From: an uncultured Oscillospiraceae bacterium | GTDB lineage: Bacteria > Bacillota > Clostridia > Oscillospirales > Oscillospiraceae | Direction: 5' to 3' | Assembly: GCA_949841465.1 (NCBI GenBank) | Contig: CATKZW010000008.1 | Coordinates: forward strand, 1-64,000 | Length of the DNA stretch: 64,000 nt | Shown here: positions 35,993-45,992 of the stretch, in pieces | Position numbering within the stretch: the stretch's first letter is position 1 | Layout: the number at the start of each line of letters is the position of its first letter | The notes under the pieces: generated by a model | Databases searched by the model: none | What the model was told of the DNA's origin: nothing | What the model saw: only the letters and a program-made list of their open reading frames with translations | Made by a program: the position numbers and the translations under genes

Positions 35993-36247
35993 ATGTCAAT
36001 CAACTGGGAAAGGGCGGTGAGTTCGGTGGCCGGCAAGGACAAGTACAAATTTGAGAGCAAAATTCACGTCTACCGGGCCTCCCGGCGCATGACCCAGCAG
36101 GAGCTGGCCGATCTGGTGGGCGTGTCCCGCCAGACCATCATGCAGCTGGAGCGCAGCCGCTACAATCCCTCTATGCTGCTTGTGTACTCCATTGCTCAGG
36201 TGTTTGGCGTGACCATTGAGGAGCTGTTCGACTTTTCGGAGGTGTGA
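35993..36247 (+). CDS. XRE-family HTH regulator
   Basis: YRASRRMTQQELADLVGVSRQTIMQLERSRYNPSMLLVYSIAQVFGVTIEELFDF. Confidence 0.92.
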   Translation: MSINWERAVSSVAGKDKYKFESKIHVYRASRRMTQQELADLVGVSRQTIMQLERSRYNPSMLLVYSIAQVFGVTIEELFDFSEV

Positions 36248-36250
36248 CCT

Positions 36251-36631
36251 ATGGATTATCAGGACTATTATGAGAAAGCCTTTGAGATCAGCAATCCACT
36301 TTACGATAACCCCGTCTACCAGACGGTGCTGGAGCTGCTGAACAGTGAGTGGCTCGTCTGGATCAACTGGGTGCTGTGCTTTGTCACCCTTATTGCATTT
36401 GCAGTTTACTGTCTGTCAAAGGAAGGGCGGGACGAGCATGGACGGGCCATCATCGGAACGGCCTGCATGTATGGGACGGCAGCGCTGGTCATTCTGATGA
36501 ACGTCCTCGGATTGTTCTCCCAGACGGCCATAACAAATCTGGCCATATTTACCAATTGCCTGCGCATCGTCTGTAACGGCTATTTTCTCACTGTGCTAAT
36601 CTCCATCGCCATTTTGCGAAAGATCCGGTAA
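36251..36631 (+). CDS. Small membrane protein of unknown function
   Basis: Directly downstream of XRE gene; four hydrophobic segments. Confidence 0.7.
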   Translation: MDYQDYYEKAFEISNPLYDNPVYQTVLELLNSEWLVWINWVLCFVTLIAFAVYCLSKEGRDEHGRAIIGTACMYGTAALVILMNVLGLFSQTAITNLAIFTNCLRIVCNGYFLTVLISIAILRKIR

Positions 36632-36799
36632 ATTGTTTCGCCCGCCTGTGAAGAGAGTTCTCTCAAAGGGCGGGCGAATTTATTTCTTCCCAAAAGAAAG
36701 AAATACTTGACATATAGGCTGGAATATATTATACTGCCCATTGTAGAAAGGCGGCAGGGCAATGCCAAAATCAGAGCCGCCTGAGAAAGGAGCATCCGC

Positions 36800-37096
36800 A
36801 TGAATATTTGGAAGGTTGCCGAAGCCGCGTTTATCCTCTTGATGCTGGTTAGCCTGTGCTATCTGGAGAAGAAGGACCCGGAGCGGGCCCGCATGGTGCT
36901 GGCCAACACCGCCATCTGGTCGCTGGGGGCTATGCTCCCCCTTGCGCTGATTGAGACGCTGGCCTCCTTCGGGATCCATCTGCTTGACGTCTCCTGGGCC
37001 TTCACCCCGCTGGACGGCATGAGCCTAATCGCCATGATGGCCCTGCTGGTGCTGTCCGGAAAGAAGCTGCTCGGCTTCATCCCGGCAAAGAACTGA
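36800..37096 (+). CDS. Small membrane protein of unknown function
   Basis: RBS gaaagga; hydrophobic segments; terminator downstream. Confidence 0.7.
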   Translation: MNIWKVAEAAFILLMLVSLCYLEKKDPERARMVLANTAIWSLGAMLPLALIETLASFGIHLLDVSWAFTPLDGMSLIAMMALLVLSGKKLLGFIPAKN

Positions 37097-37137
37097 AAAA
37101 ACCCCCCGGAGCGGCGCTCCGGGGGGTTTCTTGATAT

Positions 37138-37380
37138 TCAGTCGGTGACGTAGGGCAGCAGGGCCACGTGACGGGCGCGCTTGATGGCGTCGGTCAGCTG
37201 GCGCTGGTGCATGGCGCAGGTGCCGGTGGTGCGGCGGGGCAGGATCTTGGACCGCTCGGACAGATACCGCTTCAGCTTCTGGGCGTCCTTGTAGTCGATC
37301 TGTTCCACCTTGTCAACGCAGAACGCGCACACCTTGCGGCGCTTGCGATTGCCGCGGGGCTTCGCATTATCCATAGCCAT
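37138..37380 (-). CDS. rpsR: 30S ribosomal protein S18
   Basis: [62 protein letters not shown]. Confidence 0.97.
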   Translation of the reverse strand: MAMDNAKPRGNRKRRKVCAFCVDKVEQIDYKDAQKLKRYLSERSKILPRRTTGTCAMHQRQLTDAIKRARHVALLPYVTD

Positions 37381-37417
37381 AATTGGCAGACCTCCTTATG
37401 TTGAGATGGCCCTTTCC

Positions 37418-37918
37418 TCAGAAGGGCAGTTCGCCGTCGTCGTCGGCCAAGTCGGAGAACTGGTCGCCGCCGGACGGGATACCGTAGTCGGCGGGGGCGG
37501 AGGGAGCGGCCGGCCGGCCGCCGTAGCCGCCGCCGGAGTAGCTTCCGCCACGGTCTCCATAGCTGCCGCCATAGCTTCCGCCGCCGTCGCCGTCCCGCTT
37601 GGAGTCGCCGAAATAGACATTGTCGGCCACCACCTCGGCGGCGGTGCGGCGGTTGCCGTCCTTATCGGTCCAATCGCGGATCTGGAGACGGCCCTCCACC
37701 ACGGCCATGCGGCCCTTGGCGAAATAACGGCTGACGAATTCGCCCGTGCCGCGCCATGCCACCACGTCGATCCAGTCGGTTTGGCGCTCGCCGGTGTTTT
37801 TGTCCTTGAAGTCACGATCCACCGCCAGGCGGAAGCTGGCGACGGGGGTGCCGGACTGGGTGTGGCGCAGCTCCGGGTCACGGGCCAGGCGGCCCATGAT
37901 GACGATATGATTGAGCAT
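37418..37918 (-). CDS. ssb: Single-stranded DNA-binding protein
   Basis: MLNHIVIMGRLARDPELRHTQSGTPVASFRLAVDRDF; acidic tip DLADDDGELPF; between rpsF and rpsR. Confidence 0.97.
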   Translation of the reverse strand: MLNHIVIMGRLARDPELRHTQSGTPVASFRLAVDRDFKDKNTGERQTDWIDVVAWRGTGEFVSRYFAKGRMAVVEGRLQIRDWTDKDGNRRTAAEVVADNVYFGDSKRDGDGGGSYGGSYGDRGGSYSGGGYGGRPAAPSAPADYGIPSGGDQFSDLADDDGELPF

Positions 37919-37931
37919 GTTTTTCTTCCTC

Positions 37932-38228
37932 TCAGGCGTCCTTTGCCACGATGATGGAACGCATGACGCTGACGTTAATGCGCATCAGACGGTCCAGCTC
38001 GGCGGGGAACGCGGGGTCGGAGGAGAAGGTCATCAGGACGTAGTAGCCCTCCTCCAGGTCGTTGATGGGGTAGGCCAGACGGCGCTTGCCCCACTCGTCC
38101 ACCTCGGTCACGGTGCCGTGACCCTCAGCCAGGTCCTTGAAGCGGGCCACCAGGGCGGCGGTCTCCTCCTCGCCCAGGCTGGGGTTGAGGACGTAGAGCA
38201 CCTCGTAATTTCCACTCACTTTAGCCAT
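37932..38228 (-). CDS. rpsF: 30S ribosomal protein S6
   Basis: NYEVLYVLNPSLGEEETAALVARF...WGKRRLAYPINDLEEGYYVLMTF. Confidence 0.97.
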   Translation of the reverse strand: MAKVSGNYEVLYVLNPSLGEEETAALVARFKDLAEGHGTVTEVDEWGKRRLAYPINDLEEGYYVLMTFSSDPAFPAELDRLMRINVSVMRSIIVAKDA

Positions 38229-38382
38229 TGTGTTTGCACCTCCTTATGGTCTTATGGCCTCCGGTCTCGCCGGAGGCAAGGATGGTTTGCCGCAATTTTA
38301 TCAGGCGGCAGACTAACCTATGATACAGGATGATTTCCAAAATGTCAAGGGCTTGGCCGTTGTTTTGCGGCGGTTTTTTCCG

Positions 38383-40788
38383 TTATTCTGGGTTTTCCGG
38401 GGGCGGCTCCCCTTCTCCCGGCCTGGAACGTTGGGGCATTCCCCAAAGGAGGCGGAACACCAGCCGCTCCACCGGTTCCAGGACGATGCACAGCCGTTCC
38501 CGCTCCCCGTCCACGAAGCCGCGCAGCTCGGCCAGCTCCTCCGGGGTGAGGGTGTGCTGGCTGAATTTCGCCTTCTGGGCCAGCTCCACCGCCCGCTCGC
38601 TGACCCGCCCGCCCCAGCGCTCCATGCGCCTCAGGCAGCGGTAGCCGTACAGGGCGGCGCGGTTGCGGTCCGGGTCGGACAGCTTTTTTTCCCGGAACCG
38701 CTTGGGCAGGTACTGGACCAGCCACAGCAGGACAAACACCCCAACTGCCGCCGCCAGCCCCTTGAGCAGCTCCACAGGTATGGTGAAGGCCGGGCCGCCG
38801 CCCTCCGTGGGCGGCGTGTCCCCGTCCTCCCCCTGGGGGCCGCCGGTGGGCTGCTGGGTGGCCTCCGGGCCCTGGGAGGGCGCGGGGGTGGGCGTTGGCG
38901 CAGGCTCGGGGGCCTCGCTCTCCGGCAGAGGCTCGGAGGACGCCTCCACAGGGTCAACAACCCCCTGCTCATACCACGTGAAAGCCGCGGCGGGGGTGAC
39001 CTCCACCGGATACCAGCCGAAGCCGGACACCCACACCTCCACCCAGGCGTGGGCCGCCCGGTCGGGGACGTCCGCCTGTTTCCCCGGCACGCACTCCGCC
39101 GTGAAGCCGCTGACATACCGGGCGGGCACGCCCAGGGAGCGCAGCATCAGGGTGGCGGCGGAGGCAAAGTGCATGCAGTAGCCCCGGCGGCCTTCTGAGA
39201 GGAACCAGACCACCGGGTCTATCCCATCCGGGGCGGCGGGGGTCTCCGGGTCGTACTCGCACAGCTCGTCCAACAGGGCGGCGATGTCATAGGCAGCCTG
39301 AACAGGGTCGTAGCCTTCCCCGTACCGGGCCGCGCTGGAGGCTCCGCTTTCCACGCAGAGGCGGGCCAAATACTGCCCCAGCTCCGATTCCACGTCTAAT
39401 AAATAGTGGGCAAGCACGTACTCCTCCCGGTAAGCGTCGGCCTCCGGAGGCGCATAAAAGATAATGCCCAAAGGGGACAGCTCGTTGATAAACTCGGTGA
39501 TGCTGGCGCCGAAAGGGTGCAGGTCGGTGAAGGTCATGGTGTGGGTCCACTGCCCCCTGAGCCGGGCCAGGTACGCATCCTCCACCGGCAGCATCCCCGC
39601 CGCCTCCCAATCCTGATCCGCCAGGTAGTAGGGGGCGTACACACAGGCCCCCACCGCCCCCACGTTGTCCACCGTGGCGGTGTATTCCCCGCCGTGCGGA
39701 AGAGTCAGGGAGGGAAAAATCAGAGGGAAAACGCTGTCGTCCGGGTCGGGCAGGGCGTTCTGATACTCCTGCCAGGTCCCGGCGGGGAGAGCCGACCACC
39801 GCCCGTCTTCATAGACGGCCAGGGAGGAGCCCCGGAGGTACAGCCGCCCATGGTAATCGGTGGTCACCCGCAGCACCGTCCGCCCGGAGTAGCGCAGGGG
39901 CCCGGCGCCGGCCAGATCCGCCTCCTCCGCCGCCCCCACGTAGGTGACGGTGGATTGAAGGGGGCCGTCGAACAGGGTGAAGAAGTCGGACAGACGGTTT
40001 CCAACGCCGTTCAGCTCCGTCTCGGCGCGCAGGGCCCAGGCGGGGCGGGTATAGCCCTCCCTGGGGAAGAGCAGGGTGACGGCAGTGAGCACCACGGCCA
40101 CGCAGGGCAGCACCGCCAGGGTGAGCAGGCCCCGGCGGTCGGGGGCGGCCCACTTGCACAGATCGCACAGCAGCATGGCGCACCAGCACAGGGCCAGCGC
40201 CATGAAGGGAGGCCAGCCGGGGTAGAGGTCGGCCAGCAGGCCGGGGAGCAGAGGGGGCAGGGTGAGCAGCAGCACGATCCACCACCGCCTTGCCCGCACC
40301 ACCGCCCAGCCCAGCGCCAGGGCCAGCAGCGCCAGAAACAGGGTGAAGAACAGTCCGGCGGCGTTCCCCTCCTTGGCCAGGGTGAGGCCGGATTCATAGG
40401 GGAAAGCGCGTCCCCAGCTTACCCGCTGGGCGAACAGGTCGGCAACGGTGCGGACGGTCACCGCCCCGCCCTGCACCACGCTGTCCCAGTTGAGGAAGGC
40501 AAGCAGGCCCCACAGGGCGGCCAGCCCGCCCGCGGCCAGGCCCCGGTACCGGGGCAGCGACCACGCGCCCAGGCTGATCAGGGCAAACAGCACCGCCAGA
40601 AACAGGAAGCCTCCCGCCTGGCCGGCGCACAGGTCCAGGGGGGTGGGGTCAAGGTCCACGAACTGCCTGAGCGGCTCGCCGCCGTACAGGGACAGGAAGG
40701 ACAGGGCGAAGCCCGCCGTGGCGCACAGCAGCAGGATGCCGTCCCCCAGCGCGGTGAGGGGGGAGGACCGGGCGTCACGCTCAGCCAT
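38383..40788 (-). CDS. Membrane-anchored transglutaminase-domain protein
   Basis: Multi-TM N terminus; GYCMHFASAATLMLRSLGVPARYVSGF...HAWVEVWVSGFGWYPVEVTP. Confidence 0.93.
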   Translation of the reverse strand: MAERDARSSPLTALGDGILLLCATAGFALSFLSLYGGEPLRQFVDLDPTPLDLCAGQAGGFLFLAVLFALISLGAWSLPRYRGLAAGGLAALWGLLAFLNWDSVVQGGAVTVRTVADLFAQRVSWGRAFPYESGLTLAKEGNAAGLFFTLFLALLALALGWAVVRARRWWIVLLLTLPPLLPGLLADLYPGWPPFMALALCWCAMLLCDLCKWAAPDRRGLLTLAVLPCVAVVLTAVTLLFPREGYTRPAWALRAETELNGVGNRLSDFFTLFDGPLQSTVTYVGAAEEADLAGAGPLRYSGRTVLRVTTDYHGRLYLRGSSLAVYEDGRWSALPAGTWQEYQNALPDPDDSVFPLIFPSLTLPHGGEYTATVDNVGAVGACVYAPYYLADQDWEAAGMLPVEDAYLARLRGQWTHTMTFTDLHPFGASITEFINELSPLGIIFYAPPEADAYREEYVLAHYLLDVESELGQYLARLCVESGASSAARYGEGYDPVQAAYDIAALLDELCEYDPETPAAPDGIDPVVWFLSEGRRGYCMHFASAATLMLRSLGVPARYVSGFTAECVPGKQADVPDRAAHAWVEVWVSGFGWYPVEVTPAAAFTWYEQGVVDPVEASSEPLPESEAPEPAPTPTPAPSQGPEATQQPTGGPQGEDGDTPPTEGGGPAFTIPVELLKGLAAAVGVFVLLWLVQYLPKRFREKKLSDPDRNRAALYGYRCLRRMERWGGRVSERAVELAQKAKFSQHTLTPEELAELRGFVDGERERLCIVLEPVERLVFRLLWGMPQRSRPGEGEPPPENPE

Positions 40789-41782
40789 GGCCGTCGCCTC
40801 CCTCCGGTGTGATGTGGATGCGGAACGACGCGCCGCCGGCGCCCCGGAGCAGCTCCGGCTGGTCGTCCAGAGCGGGGCCCACCGGGGGCGCAAAGGAGCC
40901 CAGCAGGTCGTGCAGGCAGTCGATCTGCTGCTTTTCGTCGGAGACGGTGCGCAGCTGCGGCTGACCGTCCCCGTCCAGCCACAGCATGGCGTGGGGCCGC
41001 TGGACGGCCAGCAGGGCGCGGCTCATGCCCAGCGCCCGGTCCAGCAGCCGGTCCAGCGTTTCAGGCGGTCCAAAGCGGTCCAGGGTGAGCAGGGGCAGGG
41101 GGACCAGGGTGTCCGCCCGCTCCCGGACGATGAGCTCGTCCCACTTGGAGGACAGCTTCCAATGCACCGCCCGCATGGGGTCGCCGGGGCGGTAGTCCCG
41201 CAGGTCGCACTCCTCCCCCGGGCCCATGCGGGCGGCGCTGACGGGGGAGGGACGAGCGCCCAGGCCCTCCGGGATGGAGGGGGGCTCCATGTGGACGGGG
41301 ATGGGCCGGACCAGCATCCGGGCGGGGTGAGGCAGCGCCACCCCCAGGGAGAACAGGCCCAGATAATCGTACACCCAGGCCCGGTCCGCCCGCAGCTCCA
41401 GCAGGCCGCAGTGGGCGGCGGAGACGGTCAGCTCCACCGGACGGCGGCGGGCCACCCCGGACAGCACCAGCTTCCGGCGCTCCTTCTGGCCGGTGAGCAG
41501 GTTTTCCCCGGTGAGGCGGACAGTGAGCCGGGACAGGGGCAGGCCGTTGGGGGACTCTACAGAGGCCAGCCACCGGCCGTCCCCGCCCCGCTCCAGGGCG
41601 GGCGGGGCGGCGGACAGCTCCAGCCTGCACCCCAGCATGCCCGGCAGGGACAGCGCCAGCGACAGCAGGGGCAGGGCAACACACAGGGCCAGCAGGAACT
41701 GGGCCAGGTAGTTTTCGTTGGTGATATGAAACAGCAGCACCCCGAGAAGGGCGAGGCCGTATAATACGCGGCGGAGGATCAT
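40781..41782 (-). CDS. DUF58 domain-containing protein
   Basis: LRDYRPGDPMRAVHWKLSSKWDELIVRE signature; between MoxR and transglutaminase genes. Confidence 0.92.
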   Translation of the reverse strand: MILRRVLYGLALLGVLLFHITNENYLAQFLLALCVALPLLSLALSLPGMLGCRLELSAAPPALERGGDGRWLASVESPNGLPLSRLTVRLTGENLLTGQKERRKLVLSGVARRRPVELTVSAAHCGLLELRADRAWVYDYLGLFSLGVALPHPARMLVRPIPVHMEPPSIPEGLGARPSPVSAARMGPGEECDLRDYRPGDPMRAVHWKLSSKWDELIVRERADTLVPLPLLTLDRFGPPETLDRLLDRALGMSRALLAVQRPHAMLWLDGDGQPQLRTVSDEKQQIDCLHDLLGSFAPPVGPALDDQPELLRGAGGASFRIHITPEGGDGHG

Positions 41783-41785
41783 GGC

Positions 41786-42724
41786 TCAGCGCAGGCGGGG
41801 GGCCCGGGTGGCGTTGAGGACCTCCAAGGCGATGTCCACGGCCCGCTGGGGGCCTCCCGCTGCCCCGGCGGGGAGAACCAGCCGGTGGGCGATGGCGTCC
41901 GCCCAGACGAACTTCACGTCCTCCGGGATCACGTAGTCCCGCCCCCGGAGAAAGGCGGAGGACCGGCACAGATTGGCCACCGAGATGGCCGCGCGGGGAC
42001 TTGCCCCTTGGGCCAGCCCCGGATGATCGCGGGTGGCCCGGACCAGCCGGAGGATGTAGTCCAGCACGGCGTCGTCCACAAACACCCGGTCCACCTGGTC
42101 CCGGAGGGCGGCCAGCTGTTCCCGGTCCGCAGCCTGCCGCACCGTGTCCATCAGGCTGCCCCGCATCTTGCGCTGGAGCAGCTCCATCTCGTCCGCCGGA
42201 GCGGGGTAGCCCATGGTCAGGCGCAGGGCGAAGCGGTCCAGCTGGGAGTCGGGCAGCAGCTGGGTGCCGGAGGCCCCGGTGGGGTTCTGGGTGGCGATAA
42301 CCAAAAAGGGGTCTGGGATGGGGTGGGACACGCCGTCCACCGTCACCCGGCCCTCCTCCATGGCCTCCAGCAGGGCGGATTGGGTGCGGCTGGTGGCCCG
42401 GTTCAGCTCGTCGGCCAGGAACAGGTTGCACAGCAGCGCGCCGGGCTGGTACTCCATCTGGCCCGTAGCCTTGTTGTAGAGGGAGAAGCCGGTGAGGTCG
42501 GAGGGCATCACGTCGGGGGTGAACTGCACCCGGCTGTATTTTAGGCCCAGGGCTTTGGAGAAGGCGATGGCCATGGTGGTCTTGCCCACGCCGGGGATGT
42601 CCTCCAGCAGGACGTGCCCCCGGGCCAGCACCGCCATGAGGGTCTTGGCCACGATTTCGTCCTTGCCCACCACGGCCTTTTTTACCTCGCCCACCACCTG
42701 GACGGCCAGTTGATTGTCGTGCAT
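41786..42724 (-). CDS. MoxR-family AAA ATPase
   Basis: HVLLEDIPGVGKTTMAIAFSKALGLKYSRVQFTPDVMPSDLTGFSLYN...ADELNRATSRTQSALLEAMEEGRVTVDG. Confidence 0.96.
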   Translation of the reverse strand: MHDNQLAVQVVGEVKKAVVGKDEIVAKTLMAVLARGHVLLEDIPGVGKTTMAIAFSKALGLKYSRVQFTPDVMPSDLTGFSLYNKATGQMEYQPGALLCNLFLADELNRATSRTQSALLEAMEEGRVTVDGVSHPIPDPFLVIATQNPTGASGTQLLPDSQLDRFALRLTMGYPAPADEMELLQRKMRGSLMDTVRQAADREQLAALRDQVDRVFVDDAVLDYILRLVRATRDHPGLAQGASPRAAISVANLCRSSAFLRGRDYVIPEDVKFVWADAIAHRLVLPAGAAGGPQRAVDIALEVLNATRAPRLR

Positions 42725-43064
42725 CGCTGTCACTTCCTTGGGAAAAGTCGGGTATTATTATACCAAAAAAAGCGGGGCTTGAACAGCCCCCTTTATTTCG
42801 TCCGCATGCCCGTCTCATAAAAGGAGGTATAATGCGGTGATAGCAAAGGAAGAAATAAGGGCGCGGATGTCAGAAATAAAGGACCCCAGACACTGGAGCT
42901 ATGCGAAATATCCGTTGGCGGATATCAAAAGTCCATTCATGAAAAGACATGAGACGGACGTGAAAAAATCTCCCGCCCCCATTGGCAGGGCGCGGAAGGT
43001 GTGGTATAATAAACTAAATAACCACCACAGCCGTCCCAATCCCAAATACAAAGGAGCTGCCGAT

Positions 43065-43697
43065 ATGAACGAAAAAGTACACGTAGTGGACCACCCCCTC
43101 CTGTCCCACAAGCTCACCATCCTGCGGGACAAGAACACCTCCACCAAGGACTTCCGAGAGATCGTATCTGAGATCGGGATGCTGCTCACCTATGAGGCCA
43201 CCCGGGACCTCCCCCTGACCACCAAGGAGATCGAAACCCCCATCTGCAAGATGGAGGCTCCCACCCTGAAGGGCAAGAAGTTCGCCGTGGTGCCCATACT
43301 CCGGGCGGGCCTGGGCCTGGTGGACGGCGTGCTGCGCATGGTGCCCTCCGCCCGTGTGGGCCACCTGGGCATGTACCGGGATGAGGAGACTATGGTCCCC
43401 GTGCAGTATTTCTGCAAGATGCCCCGGGACATCGCCGAGCGGGATGTGCTCATCGTGGACCCCATGCTGGCCACCGGCGGCAGCGCCGACGCCGCCATCC
43501 AGATCATCAAGGGCTACGGCTGCCGGAACATCAAGCTGATGGTGCTGGTGGCGGCTCCCAAGGGCATCCAGGTGGTGCAGGACAGCCACCCCGACGTGGA
43601 GATTTACTGCGGCGCGGTGGACCAGGGGCTCAACGAAAACAGCTACATCGTCCCCGGCCTGGGAGACGCGGGCGACCGCATTTTCGGCACGAAGTAA
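43065..43697 (+). CDS. upp: Uracil phosphoribosyltransferase
   Basis: [40 protein letters not shown]...[15 protein letters not shown]...[11 protein letters not shown]. Confidence 0.97.
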   Translation: MNEKVHVVDHPLLSHKLTILRDKNTSTKDFREIVSEIGMLLTYEATRDLPLTTKEIETPICKMEAPTLKGKKFAVVPILRAGLGLVDGVLRMVPSARVGHLGMYRDEETMVPVQYFCKMPRDIAERDVLIVDPMLATGGSADAAIQIIKGYGCRNIKLMVLVAAPKGIQVVQDSHPDVEIYCGAVDQGLNENSYIVPGLGDAGDRIFGTK

Positions 43698-43704
43698 GAC
43701 AAAC

Positions 43705-43740
43705 AGGAGCCCGCCGGATAACCGGCGGGCTCCTTCTTTG
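43705..43740 (+). terminator. Rho-independent terminator
   Basis: gagcccgccggataaccggcgggctccttcttt. Confidence 0.75.
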
Positions 43741-43748
43741 CCTGCATT

Positions 43749-43910
43749 CTATTTGTTCTGCCTATACAGCTTTTTGAGCTGCTTTTCCGTGTATTCCGTT
43801 CCGTAATACATGTTAATGAACCGCGCCGATCTGTTCCAGCTCCAGTGGTACTGGTCCCTGTACCGGACCAGGGTGGGGAGGATGTACTCGTCCATGATGA
43901 TCGCCGTCAT
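43749..43910 (-). CDS. Small hypothetical protein
   Basis: MTAIIMDEYILPTLVRYRDQYHWSWNRSARFINMYYGTEYTEKQLKKLYRQNK; start uncertain. Confidence 0.45.
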   Translation of the reverse strand: MTAIIMDEYILPTLVRYRDQYHWSWNRSARFINMYYGTEYTEKQLKKLYRQNK

Positions 43911-44099
43911 GTGCAGGGCTCCTTTCACGCCGTGTACCATCTGTCGGGCGACCGGTTCCGACGTTGTTTGATGGATTCTATTGTAGCACCGTTTCCACCG
44001 GAATATCAAGACAGGCACTCAAATTTTGGGTAAGCCAGGCGAAAAGAAGGGGGAACAGGTCTCCCCGTTCCCCCTTAAGCAGACTTAATTCTGCGGCGC

Positions 44100-44276
44100 T
44101 TACTTCTTGAACTGCTCCACCAGCTCGGCCACCTTGTCCACGCAGCCGCCGCAGTGGGTGCCGGCACCGGTGGCTTCCTGGACGGCCTCCAGGGTGGTGT
44201 GGCCGGCCTCGACGGCGGCCTTGATGTCACCTGCGGTGACGCCGCCGCAGAAGCATACGGTCTCGTTGAGATCCAT
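44100..44276 (-). CDS. BFD-like [2Fe-2S]-binding protein
   Basis: MDLNETVCFCGGVTAGDIKAAVEAGHTTLEAVQEATGAGTHCGGCVDKVAELVEQFKK: CxC...CxxC Fer2_BFD pattern. Confidence 0.85.
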   Translation of the reverse strand: MDLNETVCFCGGVTAGDIKAAVEAGHTTLEAVQEATGAGTHCGGCVDKVAELVEQFKK

Positions 44277-44297
44277 CAGATATACCCTCCGGACGAC

Positions 44298-44570
44298 TTA
44301 CTTAAAGTACCGCTCCAGCAGGCCCTTCAGCGCCTTGCCGTGGCGGGCCTCGTCCCGGGCCATCTCGTGGACGGTGTCGTGGATGGCGTCCAGGTTGTTC
44401 TTCTTGGCGCAGGCGGCCAGGTCAAACTTGCCCTTGGTGGCGCCGAACTCGCAGTCCACCCGCCAGGCCAGGTTCTTGGCGGTGTCGGTGGTCATGTTGG
44501 GCTCCAGCTCCTCGCCCAGCAGCTCGGCGAACTTGGCGGCGTGCTCGGCCTCCTCATAGGCGGCCTTCTC
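44298..44570 (-). pseudogene. Displaced native 3' end of the rubrerythrin gene
   Basis: [90 protein letters not shown], near-copy of the end of the 55338-55925 gene. Confidence 0.88.
44509..44570. repeat. 62-bp direct repeat, left copy (att core region of element 3)
   Basis: tcctcgcccagcagctcggcgaacttggcggcgtgctcggcctcctcataggcggccttctc, identical to 55549-55610. Confidence 0.92.
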
Positions 44571-44719
44571 TGCCAAAACGACAAACGCCGTTCCCGGCGT
44601 TTGTCGTTTCAGCGCCGGGTTGCTCACATGCCCCAGGGCAGTTGCACAAGTGCAAGTTTTCACATGGAATATTTGGATAAAAGTTGCACTCGAAATTACA
44701 CATTTCGGGAGGCAACAAC

Positions 44720-45931
44720 ATGGGAAAGCAAAATGACGCGGGAGTATTCCAGTTGGAAAGTGGGCTGTGGGCTTTTCGTTATACGTTCACCCGTGACGGG
44801 AAACGCATATCGAAACAGGGTAGCAAGGACGAAAACGGCTGTCCGCTGAAAACAAAACGGGCTGCAATCAGGGCGCGGCAAAAGGCGGTGGATGATGAAC
44901 AGAACGCCCGCAAGCCAAAGCCCACGGTCAGAAAGACGGTGGCGGAGGTCTATCAAGAGTATTGCGAAAAGGGGCGGAGCGGCAAAGCATACAATACCAT
45001 TCGCAAGCAAGAAAGCCTGTGGGTCAATCACCTGTGCGCCGCTTTTGGTAAACGGTACATTGATGAAATCAGCGCGGCGGAGGTTGTAGACTACTTGACC
45101 GAACTGTACTATAACCGGGGGCTGTCCTATCGCTATGTAGAAAGTTTCTTGAAAATGTTCTACCTGATTTTCGGTCAGGCGTATTCCCGTAACTATCTGG
45201 CTGTGGATAGCTACAATAAGCTGTGTGCCAACAAGGACACGAAAATCCACATGCCAAAGCTGAAAACCGATGATGATATTGATATTGTGGCGTTCAGCCG
45301 GGAGGAACTTGTGATTTTGGATGATTATTTCCGGGGGACGAACGCGGAAACGGCTTACATGCTGGGGCGGTTCTGCGGGCTGCGTATCAATGAGTGTTTC
45401 GGGCTGAAATGGGAAAATGTAGATGTGGAGGGCGGCACGATTTTGATTGACCGTCAAATGCAATACCAGGATGGGCTTATCAAGCTGGTGCCGCTGAAAA
45501 CCCGCAACGCCAGACGGACGATCTACATGTGCGACAAATTGAAAGTGTATTTCAAGGAATTGGCGCGGCGGCGGTCAGAGGATGAAATTCAATTTGCCGC
45601 GCTGCGGGAACAGAATCGGCGGCAGATTGAGGACTTGGGCGGCAAGCAGATTTTTTCCACGGAGCTTGTCAACTGTCTGCCTAACGGGAAAATCCAGACG
45701 GTAAACTCCATGAAATACCCCACGCGGGAAATCAAGGCCCGGTTTCATATTGACTTCAAATATCACCACCTGCGGCACACCTACGGCACGTTGATGGCGG
45801 AAATGAATACGCCCACCCATTTACTATGCAATCAGATGGGGCACGGGAATATACAGGTGACGCAACGGTATTATATCGCCGTGTCAAAGTCGGGGGTCAA
45901 TATCCTGCAAGGCAATTTGAACATGCTCTAA
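44720..45931 (+). CDS. Tyrosine recombinase (phage-type/Tn916-like integrase)
   Basis: [20 protein letters not shown]...[40 protein letters not shown]...HxxR...H...Y catalytic pattern. Confidence 0.95.
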   Translation: MGKQNDAGVFQLESGLWAFRYTFTRDGKRISKQGSKDENGCPLKTKRAAIRARQKAVDDEQNARKPKPTVRKTVAEVYQEYCEKGRSGKAYNTIRKQESLWVNHLCAAFGKRYIDEISAAEVVDYLTELYYNRGLSYRYVESFLKMFYLIFGQAYSRNYLAVDSYNKLCANKDTKIHMPKLKTDDDIDIVAFSREELVILDDYFRGTNAETAYMLGRFCGLRINECFGLKWENVDVEGGTILIDRQMQYQDGLIKLVPLKTRNARRTIYMCDKLKVYFKELARRRSEDEIQFAALREQNRRQIEDLGGKQIFSTELVNCLPNGKIQTVNSMKYPTREIKARFHIDFKYHHLRHTYGTLMAEMNTPTHLLCNQMGHGNIQVTQRYYIAVSKSGVNILQGNLNML

Positions 45932-45992
45932 GAACTTCCTACAAGAAAGCAGATAGAAACGGAAAGTTTCTATCTGCTTTCATCATCCTTTA

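Noticed and set aside
41061-42818. 585-aa minus-strand ORF rich in Gly/Arg/Pro
   Set aside because: Out-of-frame reading of the MoxR and DUF58 genes
44298-44663. 121-aa ORF as an independent gene
   Set aside because: Only the last ~90 codons are meaningful and they are the displaced rubrerythrin 3' end; the first ~30 codons are element-end sequence read through
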